A DNA stretch of 64,000 nucleotides. Source: Streptomyces griseochromogenes (GTDB lineage: Bacteria > Actinomycetota > Actinomycetes > Streptomycetales > Streptomycetaceae). The notes under the pieces are model-generated. The model was not told where the DNA came from, searched no databases, and saw only the letters and a list, made by a program, of their open reading frames with translations. Positions within the stretch are counted from its first letter, which is position 1; every line of letters starts with the position of its first letter. Below, piece by piece: positions 42,076 through 53,312 of this stretch. The DNA lies in assembly GCF_001542625.1 (NCBI RefSeq), contig NZ_CP016279.1:3844001-3908000 (forward strand), in the 5' to 3' direction. The position numbers were made by a program, and so were the translations under genes.

Positions 42076-42123
42076 AGGCATCACGAACACGAGGCACCAC
42101 GTACACCAGGCATCACGAGCCAC
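42076..42123. repeat. Three tandem 16-bp imperfect repeats
   Basis: AGGCATCACGAACACG, AGGCACCACGTACACC and AGGCATCACGAGCCAC follow one another without gaps in the space between the second amidohydrolase and the NRPS gene. They could be binding sites for a regulator or remnants of replication slippage. Confidence 0.65.
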
Positions 42124-42130
42124 GCACGAG

Positions 42131-42159
42131 GCGCTCGCGCGGCACGGCCGCGCGAGCGC
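42131..42159. terminator. Very strong hairpin ahead of the NRPS gene
   Basis: A perfect 13-bp inverted repeat (GCGCTCGCGCGGC and complement) with an ACG loop. It lies in the only sizeable gap (178 bases) in the second half of the cluster, 72 bases before the NRPS start. It may terminate or attenuate transcription from the upstream genes, so the NRPS could have a separate promoter or regulated read-through. Confidence 0.65.
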
Positions 42160-42230
42160 ACCGCACCGCACACGCGCTGCCAAGAGCGCTCGAAGGTATC
42201 GGCGTTGAGAGAACGACCAAGGACGGGGCC

Positions 42231-45200
42231 ATGGCAACCACCGGATCGGACAGCGCTTTCACGGATCACCGGCAGCGGTCGGCCGTCCCACCCGCGGACG
42301 CCACCGCCACGCTCACGGAACTGTTCGAAGCCCAGGTGTCCCGGTACGCGCACCGCACGGCCCTGACCATGGGCGACGAACACCTCGACTACGCCACGCT
42401 CAACGCCCGGGCCAACCGCCTGGCCCACGCGCTCCTCGCCCGGGGCGCGGGCCCGGAGAAACTCGTCGCCCTCGCCCTGCCCCGGTCCGCCGACGCCGTC
42501 GTCGCGATCCTCGCGGTCCTCAAGTCGGGCGCCGGATACCTGCCGCTGGACCTGGACCACCCGCGCGAACGGATCGACCGGACCCTTGCGGACGCCCGCC
42601 CGGTGCTGCTGCTCGGCCAGGACCTGACGGACGCCCCGGCCGGCGTACCCGGCCTCGCCCTCTCCGACCCGGCCACCGCCGAGGAGCTCGCCGCCCTGCC
42701 GGACACCGACCCCACCGACGCCGACCGCCCGGCCCCTGTCCGGCCCGCGACGACGGCGTACGTGATCTACACCTCGGGCTCCACCGGCCGCCCCAAAGGC
42801 GTGGTGGTCTCGCACGCCAACGTCATCCGTCTGTTCACCGAGACGGCGGACGAGTTCGGCTTCGACGAACACGACGTGTGGACCCTCTTCCACTCCTACG
42901 CCTTCGACGTCTCCGTCTGGGAGATCTGGGGCGCACTGCTGCACGGCGGTCGCCTCGTGGTCGTCCCGTACGAGACGAGCCGCACGCCCGAGCGCTTCCG
43001 GGCGCTGCTCGCGGCGCAGCGGGTGACCGTCCTCAGCCAGACGCCGTCGGCCTTCTACCCGCTGATGGACGCCGACCGGGACGCCGACCACGGCGAACTC
43101 GCCCTGCGCATGGTCGTGTTCGCGGGCGAGGCCCTCGACTTCGGCAAGCTCGCGCCCTGGTACGAACGGCACCGCGACGACCTCCCGGTGCTCGTGAACA
43201 TGTACGGCATCACCGAGACCACCGTGCACACCACGATCGCCCGGCTCCGCGCGGCCGAGGCCGTCCCGCACGCCCCCAGCCGCGTCGGCGTCGGCATCCG
43301 TGACCTGTCCCTGTACGTCCTGGACGAGGCGCTGCGCCCGGCCCCGCCCGGAACGGCCGGGGAGCTGTACGTCTCCGGGCCGGGGGTCACCCGCGGCTAC
43401 CTCGACCGGCCGGGACTGACCGCCCAGCGCTTCGTGGCTGACCCCTTCGGGCCGCCCGGCAGCCGGATGTACCGCAGCGGCGACGTGGTCCGCTGGAGCG
43501 AGCGGGGCGAGCTGGAGTTCATCGGACGCGCCGACCAGCAGATCAAGATCCGGGGCTTCAGGATCGAGCCGGGCGAGATCGAGGCCGCGCTCGCCACCCA
43601 CCCCGCGACGCGCCAGGCCGCGGTCGTCGCCCGGGAGGACACCCCCGGCGACAGACGTCTGGTCGCCTATGTCGTGGCGGAAGGACGCCCGGAGGCCGAC
43701 GAGGACGCGGACGACGCGGCCGCGCGGCAGGTGCACGACTGGCAGAATGTGTTTGACGCCCAATACGCCGAGGCCGCCGAGCCCGCCGAGCGCACGGCCT
43801 TCGGTGAGAACTTCGCCAGCTGGTACGACAGTTACACCGAACGTCAGCCCATCGCGCCGGACCACATGCGCGAGTGGCGCGACACGACCGTCCGGCGCAT
43901 CCGGGAACTGCGGCCCCGCCGCGTCCTGGAGATCGGCGTCGGAACCGGCCTGCTCCTGTCCCGGCTCGCCGCCGACTGCGAGGAGTACCACGGCACGGAC
44001 GTCTCCGCGCGCGCCGTCGAAACCCTCGCCGGCGAGATCGCCGCGCGACCGGACCTCGCCGCGCGGGTCCGGCTGCGCCACCAGGCCGCGCACGACACCA
44101 CCGGCTTGCCCTCGGGCCACTTCGACGTGGTGGTCGTCAACTCGGTCGCCCAGTACTTCCCGAGCGGCGGCTACCTCCTCGACGTCCTCGCCGAGGCCCT
44201 CGGCCTCACCGCACCCGGTGGTGCCGTCTTCGTCGGTGACGTACGCGACCTGCGCGCCCTGCGCCCCTTCACCACCGCGGCCCATCTGCGCCGTGCCGCA
44301 CCCGAAGCGGACCGGGCCACGGTCCGCCACGCCGTCGAGCGCGCCCTGGTGCTCGAGGAGGAGCTGCTGCTCGCCCCCGACTTCTTCCACGCCTTCGCCG
44401 CCCGCCACGAAGCCGTCGGCGCCGTCGACATCCAGGTGCGCCGGGGAACCCTGCACAACGAGATGACCCGGTACCGCTACGACGCGGTGCTGTTCAAGAC
44501 ACCCGTGCGGAGCGCGGAGGCCGGCGGGCCGCGGCTGCGCTTCGGCGACGAACTGCCCGGCCCCCACGAGCTGGAGACGTATCTGCGGCGGCACGGCCCC
44601 GACCGGCTGAGGGTGCTGTCCGTCCCCAACAGGCGCGTCACCCAGGAGGCCGCCGCGGCAAGGGCGTTCGAGAACGGCACCGGCATCGAGGACGCGCGCC
44701 GCACCCTCGCCCAGGAGCCCCGCGGTGTCGATCCCGAGGAGCTCTACCTGCTCGGGGAGCGCCTGGGCTACCACGTCGCCGTCACACCGGCGGCGAAGGC
44801 CGTGGACAGGGTGGACGCGGTCTTCGCGCGCCGCGCGGCCACCGCCGCCGGCCCCCTGGCGGCGTACGAGCCGGACGGCACGCCCGGTGACCCGCTGGCC
44901 CACGCCAGCAGCCCGGTGGCCGCCCGCCACGGCGCGCGGCTGACCGCCGCCCTGCGCGAACACCTGCGCACGCGGGTGCCCGACTACATGATCCCGTCGG
45001 CCGTGGTGCTCCTGGAGCGGCTGCCGCTGACCGTCAACGGCAAGCTCGACCGCGCCGCCCTGCCCGCGCCGGTCGTCGAGGCGCAGTCCACGCGGGCCCC
45101 GCGCACCGAGCGCGAGGAGGTGCTGTGCGCCCTGTTCGCCGAGATACTCGGCGTCGAGGGCATCGGTATCGACGACGACTTCTTCGCGCTCGGCGGTCAC

Positions 45201-48200
45201 TCGCTGCTCGCCACCCGGCTCGCCTCCCGGGTCCGCGCCCGGCTCGGCGAGGAACTCGCCGTGCGCACCCTCTTCGAGCACCCCACCGTCGCCGCCCTGG
45301 CACGACGGCCGGAGAACCGGGCACCGCACCCGGCCCGCGTGCGGCCGGCGCTGCGCGCCGTCGAGCGCCCCGACCCGCTGCCGCTGTCCTTCGCCCAGCG
45401 CCGGCTGTGGTTCCTGCACCGTCTGGAAGGGATGAGCCGGGCCTACAACGTGCCCTGGACGCTGCGGTTCAGCGGCCGGCTGGACGTCACCGCACTGGCC
45501 GACGCGGTCGCCGGCCTCGTCGCCCGCCACGAATCCCTGCGCACGCTCTTCCCCGACCGGGACGGCGAGCCGTACCAGCGGATCCTCGCACCCCACGACG
45601 CCAGGCCGCAGCTCGGGCAAACGCGCACGACCGAGGCGGCGCTGCCCGGCGCACTCGCCGAGGCGAGCGGTCACCACTTCGACCTGGCCACCCAGATCCC
45701 GCTGCGGGCCCACCTGTTCACGCTGTCCGACACCGAGCACGTGCTGCTGCTCCTCGTCCACCACATCGCCTGCGACGGCTGGTCCCTCGCGCCGATGGCC
45801 GAGGACCTGATGGCCGCGTACGAGGCCCGCGGCACGGGGACGCCCCCCGGCGTGGACGACCACGGCCGTGACACCGCCGTCCAGTACGCCGACTACGGGC
45901 TGTGGCAGCGCCGTCTCCTCGGCGACCCGGACGACCCGGCCAGCCCCCTCGCCCGCCAGCTCTCCCACTGGCGGCGGCAGCTCGCGGATCTGCCCGGCCA
46001 GCTGGAGCTGCCCTTCGCCCGCCCGCGCCCCGCCGAACCCACCTACGGCGGCGAGACCCTCTCCGTCGCCTGGGACGCCGACCTGCACCGGCGTCTGTCC
46101 GCACTCGCCCAGGAGACCGGGACGAGCCTGTTCATGGTGCTTCAGGCCGGCCTCGCGGCACTCCTGACCCGGCTCGGCGCGGGAGACGACATCCCCATCG
46201 GCTCACCCATCGCCGGCCGCACCGACCAGGGCCTCGACCGCTCCGTCGGCTTCTTCGTCAACACCTTGGTCATCCGCAACGACACCTCCGGCAACCCGTC
46301 CTTCCGGGACCTGCTGCACCGCGTGCGCGACGTCGCCCTGAGCGCCTACGAGCACCAGGACGTGCCCTTCGAGTACCTGGTGGACGACCTCAACCCGCCT
46401 CGCGTCATCGGCCGCCACCCGCTCTTCCAGGTCTCGCTGGTCCTGCAGAACGCGCCCGCACCCCGCCTGGACACGCCCGGACTCGACATCACCACCGGCC
46501 TGCTGCACCCGGGATCGGCCCGCTTCGACCTGCTCCTGAACATCGAGGAGCGCTTCTCCGACGACGGCGAACCGCTGGGTCTGACCGGCTTCTTCGAGTA
46601 CGGCACCGACCTGTTCGACCCCGAGGACGTGGCCACTCTCGCCACCCGTCTCGCCCGGCTCCTGAGCGCGGCCGCGGACGCCCCGCACACACCCGTCGGA
46701 CGGCTCGGCATCCTCAGCGCCAAGGAGACGCGCCTGCTGTTCGAGGAGTGGAACGACACCGAGCGGCCCATCCCGGCCGTCACCGTGCCGGACCTGTTCG
46801 AGCGGCAGGCCGCCCGCACACCCGATGCCACGGCCGTCATCTGCGACGACGTGCGGCTCTCCTACGCGCAGGTCAACACCCGCGCGAACCGCCTCGCCCA
46901 CCGGCTCATCGCCGCCGGCACGGGACCGGAACAGATCGTGGCTCTCGCCCTGCCCCGCTCGGCCGACATGATCGTGGCGCTCCTCGCCGTCCTCAAGTCG
47001 GGCGCCGCCTACCTGCCGGTCGACCCGCGCCACCCGGCGGACCGGATCGCGTTCATGTTCCAGGACGCCGCCCCCGTCTGCGTCGTGACCGCCCCCGACA
47101 CCCCGTGCGAACTGCCCGCCGCCGTACCGCGCGTGCACCCGGACACCGGCGCCGGCACCCTCGACGGCGCGCCGGACGACCCCCGCGACACCGACCGGAC
47201 GCTGCCCCTGACCCCGGCGAACGCCGCCTACGTGCTGTACACCTCGGGGTCGACCGGCCGCCCCAAGGGCGTCCTCGTGCCCCACGCCAACGTGGTGGAC
47301 CTGGTGTTGTGGGGACGCGAGACCCTGGGCGGCGAACGGTTCGCGCACACGCTGGCCGCCACCCCGCTCAGCTTCGACGTGTCCGTCTTCGAGATCTTCG
47401 GCCCCCTGCTCACAGGCGGCGCCGTCGACGTCGTACCCGATGTGCTCGCACTCGCCGAACGCCCCGGCGGACAGTGGACCGGAAGCCTCATCTGCGGTGT
47501 GCCGTCGGCCCTTTCACACCTGCTGAACCGGCACGACGTGGCCCTCAGGGCGGACATGGTCGCGCTCGCCGGCGAGGCGCTGCCCGCACACACCCTGGCG
47601 GAGATCCGCGCCGCCGTGCCCGGGGCCCGCGTCGCCAACGTGTACGGCCCCACGGAGGCGACCGTCTACACCACCGCCTGGTTCCCGGACGGCACCGACA
47701 CGGCACCGCCCACGGCTCCGCCCATCGGCCGTCCCGTGCGCAACACCCGCGCCTACGTCCTCGACGCCCGTCTGCAGGCCGTACCGCCAGGCGTGCCCGG
47801 AGAGCTCTACATCGCGGGAGCGGGCCTGGCCCGCGGCTATCTGGGCAGGCCGGGGCTGACCGCCGAGCGGTTCGTGCCCGACCCGTTCGCCGCCCCGGGC
47901 GAGCGGATGTACCGCACCGGCGATCTGGCCCGCTGGCGCGCCGACGGCAACCTGGAGTACCTGGGGCGCACCGACGACCAGATCAAGCTCCGCGGCCTGC
48001 GCATCGAGCTGGGAGAGGTGGAGACCGTGCTCGCGGCCCACCCCAAAGTGGCACAGACCGCGGCCGCCGTGCGCGAGGACACCCCGGGCGACGCACGCCT
48101 GGTGGCGTACTACGTACCCGCCGACGGCGCCGGACCGGCCCCGGACGGTGCCGAGTTGCGCGACCACCTGACCCGCAGCCTGCCCGGGTACATGATCCCG

Positions 48201-48587
48201 TCCGCCCTCGTACGGCTGGAGCGGATGCCGCTCAACCCCAGCGGCAAACTCGACCGGCGCGCCCTCCCCGCCCCCGACGACACGCCGGCGCGGCCCTCCG
48301 GGCGGCTGCCGCGCACCACGGCGGAGAAGGCCCTGTGCGACCTGTTCGCCGAGGTCCTCGGCGTGCAGGGCGTCGGCGTCGACGACAGCTTCTTCGACCT
48401 CGGCGGACACTCCCTGCTCGCCGTCAAGCTCGTGTCCCGCATCCGTGCCGCCCTGGACGCGGACCTTGGCATCCGGGCGGTGTTCGAGGCCCCCACCGTC
48501 GCCGCGCTGGCCCCGCGGCTGTCCCCCGAAGGAGACCGGAAGGGAAGGGAGCGCGGCCATGCCGAATCCACTTCGAAGCCCGCTTGA
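42231..48587 (+). CDS. Two-module NRPS: A-MT-PCP-C-A-PCP, no thioesterase
   Basis: 2118 residues from ATG 42231. Module 1: adenylation domain (25-500; A3 [11 protein letters not shown] near 180, A8 [20 protein letters not shown] near 432) with a methyltransferase inserted (about 510-900; [16 protein letters not shown] motif [16 protein letters not shown] near 565), then the A10 motif NGKLDR at 936, and PCP1 with Ser991 (LGGHSLL). Module 2: LCL-type condensation domain with HHxxxDG at 1177-1183, adenylation domain (1530-2010; A3 near 1670, NPSGKLDR) and PCP2 with Ser2061. There is no starter C domain and no TE or reductase. The inserted MT is of the N-methylating class, so residue 1 is probably N-methyl. 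Manual alignment to GrsA gives specificity codes DVWSVAMVHK (A1; ending like threonine codes) and DVFSAAVVYK (A2; no match I know). Confidence 0.92.
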   Translation: MATTGSDSAFTDHRQRSAVPPADATATLTELFEAQVSRYAHRTALTMGDEHLDYATLNARANRLAHALLARGAGPEKLVALALPRSADAVVAILAVLKSGAGYLPLDLDHPRERIDRTLADARPVLLLGQDLTDAPAGVPGLALSDPATAEELAALPDTDPTDADRPAPVRPATTAYVIYTSGSTGRPKGVVVSHANVIRLFTETADEFGFDEHDVWTLFHSYAFDVSVWEIWGALLHGGRLVVVPYETSRTPERFRALLAAQRVTVLSQTPSAFYPLMDADRDADHGELALRMVVFAGEALDFGKLAPWYERHRDDLPVLVNMYGITETTVHTTIARLRAAEAVPHAPSRVGVGIRDLSLYVLDEALRPAPPGTAGELYVSGPGVTRGYLDRPGLTAQRFVADPFGPPGSRMYRSGDVVRWSERGELEFIGRADQQIKIRGFRIEPGEIEAALATHPATRQAAVVAREDTPGDRRLVAYVVAEGRPEADEDADDAAARQVHDWQNVFDAQYAEAAEPAERTAFGENFASWYDSYTERQPIAPDHMREWRDTTVRRIRELRPRRVLEIGVGTGLLLSRLAADCEEYHGTDVSARAVETLAGEIAARPDLAARVRLRHQAAHDTTGLPSGHFDVVVVNSVAQYFPSGGYLLDVLAEALGLTAPGGAVFVGDVRDLRALRPFTTAAHLRRAAPEADRATVRHAVERALVLEEELLLAPDFFHAFAARHEAVGAVDIQVRRGTLHNEMTRYRYDAVLFKTPVRSAEAGGPRLRFGDELPGPHELETYLRRHGPDRLRVLSVPNRRVTQEAAAARAFENGTGIEDARRTLAQEPRGVDPEELYLLGERLGYHVAVTPAAKAVDRVDAVFARRAATAAGPLAAYEPDGTPGDPLAHASSPVAARHGARLTAALREHLRTRVPDYMIPSAVVLLERLPLTVNGKLDRAALPAPVVEAQSTRAPRTEREEVLCALFAEILGVEGIGIDDDFFALGGHSLLATRLASRVRARLGEELAVRTLFEHPTVAALARRPENRAPHPARVRPALRAVERPDPLPLSFAQRRLWFLHRLEGMSRAYNVPWTLRFSGRLDVTALADAVAGLVARHESLRTLFPDRDGEPYQRILAPHDARPQLGQTRTTEAALPGALAEASGHHFDLATQIPLRAHLFTLSDTEHVLLLLVHHIACDGWSLAPMAEDLMAAYEARGTGTPPGVDDHGRDTAVQYADYGLWQRRLLGDPDDPASPLARQLSHWRRQLADLPGQLELPFARPRPAEPTYGGETLSVAWDADLHRRLSALAQETGTSLFMVLQAGLAALLTRLGAGDDIPIGSPIAGRTDQGLDRSVGFFVNTLVIRNDTSGNPSFRDLLHRVRDVALSAYEHQDVPFEYLVDDLNPPRVIGRHPLFQVSLVLQNAPAPRLDTPGLDITTGLLHPGSARFDLLLNIEERFSDDGEPLGLTGFFEYGTDLFDPEDVATLATRLARLLSAAADAPHTPVGRLGILSAKETRLLFEEWNDTERPIPAVTVPDLFERQAARTPDATAVICDDVRLSYAQVNTRANRLAHRLIAAGTGPEQIVALALPRSADMIVALLAVLKSGAAYLPVDPRHPADRIAFMFQDAAPVCVVTAPDTPCELPAAVPRVHPDTGAGTLDGAPDDPRDTDRTLPLTPANAAYVLYTSGSTGRPKGVLVPHANVVDLVLWGRETLGGERFAHTLAATPLSFDVSVFEIFGPLLTGGAVDVVPDVLALAERPGGQWTGSLICGVPSALSHLLNRHDVALRADMVALAGEALPAHTLAEIRAAVPGARVANVYGPTEATVYTTAWFPDGTDTAPPTAPPIGRPVRNTRAYVLDARLQAVPPGVPGELYIAGAGLARGYLGRPGLTAERFVPDPFAAPGERMYRTGDLARWRADGNLEYLGRTDDQIKLRGLRIELGEVETVLAAHPKVAQTAAAVREDTPGDARLVAYYVPADGAGPAPDGAELRDHLTRSLPGYMIPSALVRLERMPLNPSGKLDRRALPAPDDTPARPSGRLPRTTAEKALCDLFAEVLGVQGVGVDDSFFDLGGHSLLAVKLVSRIRAALDADLGIRAVFEAPTVAALAPRLSPEGDRKGRERGHAESTSKPA

Positions 48588-49593
48588 GAACCCTCGCGAA
48601 AGCCTTGTCGCCGGCGAGGCCGAACCCGCGGTGCCGCTGTACCGCACCATGAGACTCATCCGCAGTTTCGAGGAGCGCTGCGTCGAGCTCGTGAAGACGG
48701 GGGAGATCGTCGGCGGCATCCACCCCTGCACCGGACAGGAGGCCGTGGCCGCGGGCGTGTGCGCGGCGCTGCGCCCCGACGACGTCATCACCAGCACCCA
48801 CCGCGGCCACGGCCACGTCCTGGCCAAGGGCGCGGACCCGGCGCGGATGATGGCGGAGCTCGCCGGGCGGATCACCGGGCTCAACAGGGGCCGTGGCGGC
48901 TCCATGCACGCGGCCGACGTCGGCCTCGGCATCCTCGGCGCGAACGGCATCGTCGGCGCGGGTGCGCCGATCGCGACCGGCGCGGCATGGGCCGCCGTGC
49001 GCGCGGGCCGGGACCGGGTCGCCGTCGGCTTCTTCGGCGACGGCGCCGTCAGTCAGGGCGTGGTGCTGGAGTCCTTCAACATGGCCTCGCTGTGGCGTCT
49101 TCCCGTCGTCTTCGTCTGCGAGAACAACGGCTACTCCTCGACGGTCACGGTCGAGGACATGGTCGCGGGCTCGATCACCGGCCGCGCGCAGGCCTTCGGC
49201 ATCCCCGCGGAGTCCGTCGACGGCATGGACGCCGAGGCCGTGTTCACCGCCACCCGCGCGTGCGTCGAGCGGGCCCGCGCGGGCGGGGGACCGGCATTCC
49301 TGGAGTGCCGCACCTACCGCTTCGACGCCCACCACACCTGGGAGCACCGCTCCTTCGTGCGCTACCGCACCCAGGAACAGGTGGACGAGGGCCGCCGCCG
49401 CGACCCCCTGACGATCCAGGCCGAGCGGATCCCGGACACGGAGCGCGCCCGCGTCGACGACGAGGTGGAGGCCGTCCTGGAGTCGGCCGTGCGGTTCGCC
49501 CTCGACAGCCCCAAGCCCGATCCGGCCGACGCTCTCGACCATCTCTACGCGACGGGCCTGCGCCCCCGGGCGGGGGTGACCACCCATGCCTAA
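48559..49593 (+). CDS. Thiamine-diphosphate-dependent dehydrogenase E1, alpha subunit
   Basis: 344 residues from ATG 48559 (GGGAAGGGAG upstream), overlapping the NRPS end by 29 bases. It has [34 protein letters not shown], and the ThDP motif GDG (160-162) to NN (189-190). It closely resembles E1 alpha of pyruvate/acetoin/branched-chain 2-oxoacid dehydrogenases. No E2 or E3 gene accompanies it. In related natural-product pathways such E1 proteins move a two-carbon or acyl unit from a ketose or 2-oxoacid to a carrier protein; that is the proposed role here. Confidence 0.9.
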   Translation: MPNPLRSPLENPRESLVAGEAEPAVPLYRTMRLIRSFEERCVELVKTGEIVGGIHPCTGQEAVAAGVCAALRPDDVITSTHRGHGHVLAKGADPARMMAELAGRITGLNRGRGGSMHAADVGLGILGANGIVGAGAPIATGAAWAAVRAGRDRVAVGFFGDGAVSQGVVLESFNMASLWRLPVVFVCENNGYSSTVTVEDMVAGSITGRAQAFGIPAESVDGMDAEAVFTATRACVERARAGGGPAFLECRTYRFDAHHTWEHRSFVRYRTQEQVDEGRRRDPLTIQAERIPDTERARVDDEVEAVLESAVRFALDSPKPDPADALDHLYATGLRPRAGVTTHA

Positions 49594-50611
49594 GCTCGGC
49601 TATCTCACCGCGCTCACCCGCGCCCTGAACGACGAACTCGAACGGGATCCCCAGGTCTGCGTGTTCGGCGAGGACATCCGCGTCGGCGTCGCCAACGTCA
49701 CCAAGGGGCTCGTACAGCGCTTCGGCCCGGAGCGGATCGTGGACATGCCGCTGTCGGAGCAGGCGTTCACCAGCTTCGCGACCGGCGCCGCGCTGTCCGG
49801 GCACCGCCCCGTGATCGAGTTCCAGATCCCCTCGCTGATGTTCCTGGTCTTCGAGCAGATCGCCAACCAGGCGCACAAGTTCTCCCTGATGACCGGCGGC
49901 CAGGTCAACGTGCCGGTCACCTATCTGGTGCCCGGTTCCGGCTCGCGCACCGGCTGGGCGGGCCAGCACTCGGACCAGCCCTACAGCCTGTTCGCGCACG
50001 TCGGCCTCAAGACAGTGGTGCCGTCCAGCCCCTCCGACGCCTACGGCCTGCTGGTCTCCGCGATCCGCGACGACGACCCGGTGGTGGTGCTCACGCCCGC
50101 GGCGTCGTCGATGAGCTTCGAGAGCGTCGACCTCGCCCGGCTCGCTCCGCTGCCGCTCGGCGTCGGTCATGTGGCGCGCGAGGGGACGGACGTCACGGTC
50201 GTGGCGGTGGGCCACTTCGTGGGGCAGGCCCTGGAGGTGGCCGAGGAACTGGCGGCCGACATCTCCGTGGAGGTCTTCGATCCGCGCACGGTCTACCCCT
50301 TCGACTGGCACGGTCTGGCCGAGTCGGTGAACCGCACCGGCCGCCTCGTCGTCATCGACGACTCCAACCGGTTCTGCGGCCTGGGCGCCGAGATCGTCGC
50401 CACGGCCTCGGAGGAGATGCGCCTGGTGGCGCGGCCCCGGCGGATCACCCGGCCGGACGGCACGGTGCTGCCGTTCGCCCTCGACCTCGACCGGGCGGCA
50501 CAGCCGCACCGCGACCAGCTGGCGACGGCGATCCAGCAGGTCTGCGAGGAGCAGGGCCGGTCCGTGCGATCCACGGGAGAAACGACACGTCGAGAAGGAG
50601 TCACCCGATGA
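49586..50611 (+). CDS. Thiamine-diphosphate-dependent dehydrogenase E1, beta subunit
   Basis: 341 residues, ATG 49586, overlapping the alpha gene by 8 bases. It has E1-beta motifs: [78 protein letters not shown] and [13 protein letters not shown]. With the alpha gene it forms an alpha2beta2 enzyme that decarboxylates a 2-oxoacid on thiamine diphosphate. The C-terminal tail after residue 325 is variable and unremarkable. Confidence 0.9.
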   Translation: MPKLGYLTALTRALNDELERDPQVCVFGEDIRVGVANVTKGLVQRFGPERIVDMPLSEQAFTSFATGAALSGHRPVIEFQIPSLMFLVFEQIANQAHKFSLMTGGQVNVPVTYLVPGSGSRTGWAGQHSDQPYSLFAHVGLKTVVPSSPSDAYGLLVSAIRDDDPVVVLTPAASSMSFESVDLARLAPLPLGVGHVAREGTDVTVVAVGHFVGQALEVAEELAADISVEVFDPRTVYPFDWHGLAESVNRTGRLVVIDDSNRFCGLGAEIVATASEEMRLVARPRRITRPDGTVLPFALDLDRAAQPHRDQLATAIQQVCEEQGRSVRSTGETTRREGVTR

Positions 50612-50844
50612 GCGGCAATCCGTTCGAGGACCCCGAGGGCACCTATCTGGTCCTCGTCAACGACGAGGGGCAGTACTCGCTGTGGCCCGCGTCCGCCGAG
50701 GTACCGGCGGGCTGGCGGACCGACCTCGGGGAGAGCCCCCGGGACACGGCGCTGGACCACATCAACGCCGTCTGGACCGACATGCGTCCGCGCAGCCTCG
50801 TCCGGACCATGGAGACGGACACGGCGCGCCCGCCGTCGCCGTGA
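50608..50844 (+). CDS. MbtH-family NRPS accessory protein
   Basis: 78 residues. The full MbtH signature is present: [20 protein letters not shown], and the C-terminal VWTDMRP. It overlaps the E1 beta stop (ATGA). MbtH proteins bind adenylation domains and are often needed for their folding or activity, so this one should serve the NRPS at 42231. It is the last gene of the operon; a hairpin follows. Confidence 0.96.
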   Translation: MSGNPFEDPEGTYLVLVNDEGQYSLWPASAEVPAGWRTDLGESPRDTALDHINAVWTDMRPRSLVRTMETDTARPPSP

Positions 50845-51165
50845 ACGGAGCCCGGCTCCCCACGGACGACACCGGACCGGGCGGTCCGGCGGTGCCGGTC
50901 CAGGGCCCGGGCGGCCGTGACATCCATGTCCCCTGCCAGGTCGCCGCCTTCGCGGACGACCTGGCAGGTCCGCCCGTCCCGGGCGGCGGACAAGGCGATC
51001 GTGCAGTTCCTCACCGGCGAGGCCCGCCGCATCGCGTCGCGGTGGCGCCGCAGGCAACCGGCGCACGGCCGAGCCCCTCCTACCTGTCGAGCGATCCGTA
51101 CCGGGACACGCGCCGCCCCACGGGCCGTGCCCTGCCCGCCCCACGCGCCGACAGGAGCCCTCGCC
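50845..51165. other. Intergenic region closing the biosynthetic operon
   Basis: 321 bases between mbtH and the molybdenum hydroxylase gene. It contains the strong hairpin at 50932-50968. I see no open frame here with a convincing start, ribosome site and family match; frames that run through it are artefacts of high G+C. The promoter of the downstream oxidoreductase presumably lies in its second half. Confidence 0.5.
50932..50968. terminator. Terminator-like hairpin after mbtH
   Basis: A perfect 12-bp inverted repeat (CCTGCCAGGTCG, 50932-50943, and its complement, 50957-50968) with a 13-base loop, about 90 bases downstream of the mbtH stop. No T run follows. It fits the end of the long transcription unit. 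Confidence 0.65.
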
Positions 51166-53292
51166 ATGGACCGCACCGAGCCCCCGCCCGCCGACGGTCT
51201 GTCCCGCCGCCGGTTCATGGTGTACTCGGTGGCCGCGACCACCCTGACGGTCGCCGCCCCGCTCGCCTGCACCCCCTCACCCGCGCAAGGAGCCGAGTCG
51301 CCGGCCCGCACCGGTGCCGACGTCCTGGTCACCGGCACCGACGAGGAGATGCTGGTCCTGGAGGTCACGGCGGCCAACCAGGTCGTCGTCCGGCTGCCCC
51401 GGGCCGAGGTCGGCCAGGGCATCACCACCGCGGTCGCCATGATGATCGCCGAGGAGCTGGACGCCCGTCTCGCCGACGTGCGCATCCCTCTCGCCGACGC
51501 CCGCGGCAAGGGCAACCAGTACACCGGCGGGTCGAGTTCGGTCAGCTCGCTCTACGGCCCGGCCCGGCAGCTCGCCGCCACGGCCCGGGCCCGGCTGGTG
51601 ACCGCCGCCGCCCGCGAGTGGCACCTGCCCGCCTGGTCCCTGCACACCCGCGACACGATGGTCGTCGCCCCGGACGGGCGTACGGCCACCTTCGGCTCGC
51701 TGACCGAGCGCGCGGCCCGGATCCGCCGCACCGCCGTTCCGGCCCGGCCCAAGCCGGCCTCCCGGCACCGGGTGATCGGCCGGCCGACGACCAGGATCGA
51801 CGCCCGGGACATCGTCACCGGGCGGGCGAAGTACGCCGGGGACCAGGCGGTGGCGGGCGCGAAACCCACGGTGGTGGCCCGCCCGCCGACGCTCCGGGGC
51901 AAGCTGCTCTCGGTCGACGACCGGGCCGCCCGCGCCCTGCCCGGCGTCCACGCTGTCGTCCGGCTGCCGGGCGGGGTGGCCGTTGTCGCGGACACGTTCC
52001 ACCAGGCCTTCCGTGCCCGGGACGCGCTGCGTCCGACCTGGGAGCCGGGACCGCTCGCCGGCCTTTCGGACGCGCAGATCCGCGCCCGGCTGAAGGCGGC
52101 CGTACCCCGGCTCGGCACCCCGCCCCGCGGATCCACCCCGGTCTCGGGCGAGTTCGCGTTCGCCTTCGTCAGCCACGCCCCGATGGAGGTGCTGACGGCG
52201 GTGGCGGACGTCCGCGCCGACCGCGCGGAGCTGTGGTTCTCCTCCCAGACCCCCATGGACGCGCGGGACGCGGTCGCCGCGGCGGTCGGTCTGCGCCCGT
52301 CGGTGGTGCGGGTGCATGTCGTACGGGGCGGGGGCTCGTTCGGGCGCCGCCTGAACTTCGATGCCGCGATCGAGGCGGCCCTGGTCTCCAAGGCGGCCCG
52401 CCGTCCGGTGAAGCTGATGTGGAGCCGGGGCGACGACATCCGCCACGGCCGGATGCGCCCCGCGAGCCACCACCGGATCCGGGCCAGCCTGGCGGGGGGC
52501 CGGGTGGTCGCCTTCGAACAGGTGACGGCCTCGGTGGCGGAGTCGGGCGACGGCAAAGGCCTGTCCGCGCAGGGCGGGGTGCGGACCCTGTCCGGCCCCC
52601 TGCCCAGCGACACCGGCCTGTACGACTTCGGCCGTGTGTCCGGGGATTCGGGCGGCGTAGAACTCGCCGTCCCGCTCGGCGCCTGGCGGTCGGTGGACTC
52701 CGGGACGGTACGTACGGCCGAGGAGATCGTCGTGGACGAGATCGCGCGCGGACTCGGGCGGGACCCCGTCGCCTTCCGCCGCGCGAGCCTGCGGAACAAG
52801 CGGGTCGAAGCCGTCCTCGACAAGGCCGCGACGGCGGGCCACTGGGGCCGGGCCATGCCCGAGGGCACCGCCCAGGGGGTCGCGGTGCACGAGGAGTACG
52901 GCTCCTGCGTGGCCTGCCTCGCCGAGATCGACACGCGGGACCCGAAGAACCCCCGGGTGACCAAGGTGGTGATGGCGGCCGACGTGGGCATCGCCGTCAA
53001 CCCGCGTGGCCTGGAGGCCCAGTTGATGGGCACCGCGATCGACGGGATCTCCGTCGTCCTCCAGGCGGGCCTGCACATCGACCGGGGCGCCGTCCGCGAG
53101 GGCAGCTTCGCCGACTTCCGCTACGCCCGCCAGCGCCAGGCCCCGCTCGTCTTCGAGGCTTACATCCTCCCCTCGGCCAAGGAGCCGGGCGGCGCCGGAG
53201 AACTGGGCGTCCCCGCGGCATCCGGCGCGGTCGCGAACGCCTACGCCCGCGCGACCGGCACCGTACCGCGCTCCTTCCCGCTCACCTTCTGA
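51166..53292 (+). CDS. Tat-exported molybdenum hydroxylase large subunit (isoquinoline 1-oxidoreductase beta-type)
   Basis: 708 residues from ATG 51166 (AGGAG upstream). A twin-arginine signal (SRRRFMVYSVAATTLTV) is followed by a lipobox-like LACTPS, so the protein is exported folded and may be lipid-anchored. The body has two aldehyde-oxidase-type molybdopterin-binding modules: RLPRAEVGQGITTAVAMMIAEEL, GGSSSVSSLYGP, VRGGGSFGRRLN, FVSHAPMEVL and PGGAGELGVPA with the catalytic Glu. With the 2Fe-2S protein encoded 20 bases downstream it makes a two-subunit periplasmic-type oxidoreductase of aldehydes or N-heterocycles. It may or may not relate to the neighbouring cluster. Confidence 0.9.
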   Translation: MDRTEPPPADGLSRRRFMVYSVAATTLTVAAPLACTPSPAQGAESPARTGADVLVTGTDEEMLVLEVTAANQVVVRLPRAEVGQGITTAVAMMIAEELDARLADVRIPLADARGKGNQYTGGSSSVSSLYGPARQLAATARARLVTAAAREWHLPAWSLHTRDTMVVAPDGRTATFGSLTERAARIRRTAVPARPKPASRHRVIGRPTTRIDARDIVTGRAKYAGDQAVAGAKPTVVARPPTLRGKLLSVDDRAARALPGVHAVVRLPGGVAVVADTFHQAFRARDALRPTWEPGPLAGLSDAQIRARLKAAVPRLGTPPRGSTPVSGEFAFAFVSHAPMEVLTAVADVRADRAELWFSSQTPMDARDAVAAAVGLRPSVVRVHVVRGGGSFGRRLNFDAAIEAALVSKAARRPVKLMWSRGDDIRHGRMRPASHHRIRASLAGGRVVAFEQVTASVAESGDGKGLSAQGGVRTLSGPLPSDTGLYDFGRVSGDSGGVELAVPLGAWRSVDSGTVRTAEEIVVDEIARGLGRDPVAFRRASLRNKRVEAVLDKAATAGHWGRAMPEGTAQGVAVHEEYGSCVACLAEIDTRDPKNPRVTKVVMAADVGIAVNPRGLEAQLMGTAIDGISVVLQAGLHIDRGAVREGSFADFRYARQRQAPLVFEAYILPSAKEPGGAGELGVPAASGAVANAYARATGTVPRSFPLTF

Positions 53293-53312
53293 CCCACGAC
53301 CCGAAGGCACCC

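Noticed and set aside
42076..42123. CRISPR-like array
   Set aside because: The three 16-bp repeats are directly adjacent with no spacers and are imperfect; there are no cas genes.
42081..46088. A 1335-residue minus-strand open frame
   Set aside because: It is antisense to the NRPS gene, where all catalytic motifs read in the plus frame. No family motifs are visible in the minus translation.
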